Origin: Trichuris trichiura
Lineage: Eukaryota; Nematoda; Enoplea; Trichinellida; Trichuridae
Length of the DNA: 64,000 nt
Direction of reading: 5' to 3'
NCBI GenBank assembly: GCA_037903355.1
Contig: JBAJFE010000004.1
Location: 930,001 to 994,000 of the forward strand
Positions 61,441 through 64,000 of the stretch are shown here, piece after piece. Below the pieces are notes generated by a model. That model did no database searches and had not been told where the DNA came from. It saw nothing but the letters and a program-made list of their open reading frames with translations. The stretch's first letter is position 1, and every line of letters begins with the position of its first letter. The position numbers and the translations under genes are program-made.

Positions 61441-63997
61441 TAACAGCGTGTCGTTATACGGTATAATGTGCAGGTACAGGTGGACTCCCTGCTCATCACT
61501 AGTTCCAGCTTCAGCCGGAACATCCTCCCGCCAGATGGACGATGGTCCATCAACCTAGTTTCATCCGTCATTTTTTGTTCCATTGGTTGACTTGCTCCGT
61601 ACCGTCGACAAACGACGCATGCCCTGAGCACTTTCCTTACTCTGCTCCGACCGCCCATAATCCAGAATTTTCTTCGCAAGATGGATAGCGTGTGTTCTAC
61701 ACCGCAGTGTAGATTCCGTTGATGGCATTGTCTGATTAACGGTTCCACGATTTTGGATTTTTTCGAAAGGATCAGGGGATGACAAGTCTCGTATGGCAAA
61801 CTCGACATCTGGATTCGACCACCAACTCGCAGTAAGTCGTCCTGGTCCAGAAACGGATCAAGGGTCTTTAGCCGACTCGTCTGGGGGATACTTTGCTTCT
61901 TTCTCAAGCAGCTTATCTCCATTTGGAATTCGTGTTTCTGTGCTTTGTACACCCAAATTTTCTCAGCTCGTCGTAGCTCTTCTCTGACAAGCAATATTCC
62001 GGTTCAACCGTACAGACGTATATCGTCTCGACAATCTCTTCGTCTGCCGCCGTTGGCGTTGCCACGTTTGTTGCTCTTGGCCAGAAATCGTCTGGCTTTC
62101 CCAACCAAGCAGGCCCATGCCACCACAATTGACTTTCTTTCAGGTGGTCTAGTCTACTTCCTCGGGATAACAAGTCAGCGGAATTGTCTTTGGTCGGACA
62201 GTGATGCCACCACAATGGGTCCGTCAGTTGTTGGATTTCTTGCACACGGTTGCGTATGAACGGTTTCCATTTAGACGAGTCCCCTTTTATCCAAAAAAGT
62301 GCTACCATACTGTCACTCCAGCACGTTATTCGCCGAATCGGTAGGCCCAATTGTTCCTTTACGTACGTTAGAAGTCGTGCACCTACCAGTGTGGCCAGTA
62401 GCTCGAGTCGCGGAAGAGTTACCGATTTCACTGGCGCCACGCGCGCCTTGGCCATTACGAGGTGCGGTTCCACTGCACCATTGCTCGCCTTGAGATAAAT
62501 GGCAGCTCCGTACGCTGTACTTGAAGCGTCGCAGAACACATGAAGCTCTACTTCTTCTGTTGAACTGCGTGGGCCCATCCATCGATCGGTCCGAATATTC
62601 GCTATTAGCGGCAGTTGCATCCTCCACTGATTCCATCTGCCGAACAGCGGTTGCGTTAAAGGTTCATCCCAATCCTTTCCCATTTTCCACATTAACTGTA
62701 ACAGCATCTTCGCTTCGACAAGAAAAGGTGCAATTAAGCCAAGCGGGTCAAAAACCTCGCTTAACGTTTTCAGTACAATCCGTTTGGTAGCTACGGATTC
62801 TAGTTTCAAACTGACATGATTCAACGCCAGCTGATCAGTACTAGTGTACCATTGCAATCCTAGAGTTTTCACGGTTTCGCGACCAGTGGGTGCAGAGTTA
62901 TGAATCCAACTGTTGAATTCTTTCATGTTACTTACCCACTTTGTCAATTTGAACCCGCCTCTCAGCAATAACTCAGCTGTCTCACTAGAAGCTCGAGCTG
63001 CTTCTTCCTTTGAGCTGCAACTCATTACGAGGTCGTCGACATACATGTTCTTCAACACTTCTGAAGCCCCTTGCTTGTACTTCTCACTGTTCCGCTGCGC
63101 ATGGAGTTGTGTCACTGCGATGGCTAAAAATGGTGAACAACTTAATCCGAAGCACAGTCGCGTGAACCGAAACACGGTCGGTTCCGTGCCTGCTCCTTTC
63201 TCCCTCCACAGGAATCGCACTGCGTCACGATCGTCCTCATGTAATGCGATTTGTAAGAACATCTTCTCTATGTCCCCGTGTATGCCATAACGGAATCGCC
63301 TAAATCTCAAGAGAATTCCAACGAGGTCTCGTTGCAGTGGCGGTCCTATTTCAAGGAACTGGTTGAGCGACACTCCTTGATAGCGAGCTGATCCATCGAA
63401 CACGATGCGACATTTTGTCGTGGATGATTCATTCTTAATTACAGGGTGGTGTGGCAGATACCAGTGTCGACCGGACGTAGCTGCGTACTGCTCCACTCTT
63501 TCCACGAACCCATTATCCACGTATGAACGCATGCCGTCTGCATATAGACGTGCGAGTCTTGCATCTTTCGTTAGTCTGTTTTCCAAAAGCTCCAAGCGCC
63601 GTAGCGCTAGCCGGTAGTTGTCCGGCAGTCTTCCTTCAAATTTCCAGGGTAGACGGACCGTGTATCTTTGTCCGTCGAAGGAGACAGAGTCTTGAAATCG
63701 TTTCATTACTTGTGACGGCTTCTCCACTTCTTCATCTCGTAGCCCAATAGCGTCGAGAGACCAAATTCGTTTGAGTAACTCATCCGCAGAATCGCGAAGA
63801 GTTACTTGAAAGACGTTTTGTACCCCTTTTTCTTGGCTACCAGCGGGACCACTCAAGATCCATCCAAACGAAGATTGGACTGCGACCGGTTCCTTTGGTG
63901 ATCCATTTTTCGTGAATCCGGACATGAATGCATGATAATAGTCCAATCCTATGAGGACATCCACTATCGTCTTTCCTCTGGGGAACTGATCCGCCAA
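61440..63997 (-). mobile_element. Pao/BEL LTR retrotransposon pol region, defective, cut by the window edge
   Basis: The minus strand carries a 694-codon frame (63997-61913) and an overlapping second frame (61994-61440). In order: end of the aspartic protease (VDVLIGLDYYHAF), reverse transcriptase (KCRIVFDGSARYQG, FGLSCSPFLA, active-site YVDDLV), the Pao-specific FDPLGLIAPF segment, and RNase H (VFCDASSTAYGAA, LPRLELLA, WSDSMV, DNSADLLSRG). In the second frame come ELRRAEKIWV, DDLLRVGGRI and the integrase zinc-binding HCGVEHTLSILRRKFWI..CVVCRR. The two frames are joined directly at EPEYC/LVREEL, so a linker appears deleted with a frame change. The integrase catalytic core after the zinc finger is absent. 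This copy therefore cannot encode a complete polyprotein. Gag and the 5' LTR would lie to the right of the window. Confidence 0.93.
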
Positions 63998-64000
63998 CGT

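Overview
The window is nuclear DNA from an animal, most probably a clade I (Trichocephalida) nematode of the Trichuris/Trichinella type. Seen directly: most introns are 43-65 nt with GT...TTTTAG/TTTCAG borders, several genes are intronless or compact, a GOGAT gene is present, a Pao/BEL retroelement is present, and there is a secreted DNase II homologue. The DNase II family is known to be greatly expanded in Trichinella and Trichuris, so the taxon is an inference from that and from intron style. No operon SL sequence, rRNA or tRNA was recognised.

Left part (1-16.2 kb): AT-rich gene-poor DNA with a long TAG microsatellite, then an intronless neuropeptide-type GPCR (3.7-4.8 kb). Next come a lipid phosphate phosphatase (two exons, 6.5-9.0 kb) and, only 178 bp behind it, a FAHD1-like acylpyruvase gene (9.2-10.6 kb). 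A six-exon 20S proteasome beta-7/PSMB4 gene lies on the minus strand (11.1-12.1 kb), and a six-exon DNase II-like secreted protein with both active-site histidines replaced lies at 14.9-16.1 kb.

Middle (16-30 kb): about 14 kb without a convincing gene. It is a repeat landscape: two diverged copies of a multi-kb repeat flank a ~173-bp satellite array of about 15 units (22.6-25.4 kb), the motif ATATCRTT recurs throughout, and a GC-rich insertion and a perfect 337-bp palindrome sit inside.

Right part (30-64 kb): a 13-exon TIA-1/TIAR-like RNA-binding protein gene (minus, 30.4-37.5 kb), then a divergent 35-exon glutamate synthase gene (plus, 39.8-55.8 kb, about 2135 aa). Its 5.5-kb first intron carries a cluster of foldback elements embedded in TTA/TAA microsatellites. 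A later intron consists largely of about 36 copies of a 30-bp repeat, most with the octamer ATGCAAAT. Convergent to it on the minus strand are ribonuclease H2 subunit A (56.1-57.2 kb) and, upstream of that, an intronless RAD23 gene (57.8-58.9 kb). The window ends in a defective Pao/BEL pol gene (61.4-64.0 kb, minus) that runs off the right edge.

The protein genes are mostly unrelated housekeeping functions: lipid signalling, pyruvate/oxaloacetate metabolism, proteasome and ubiquitin shuttle, RNA processing, ammonia assimilation and RNA:DNA hybrid repair. The most unusual content is the foldback-element family, the palindrome, the repeat-filled GOGAT introns and the catalytically altered DNase II homologue. 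All exon borders were derived by hand from reading frame, splice consensus and remembered family motifs; no database search was run.
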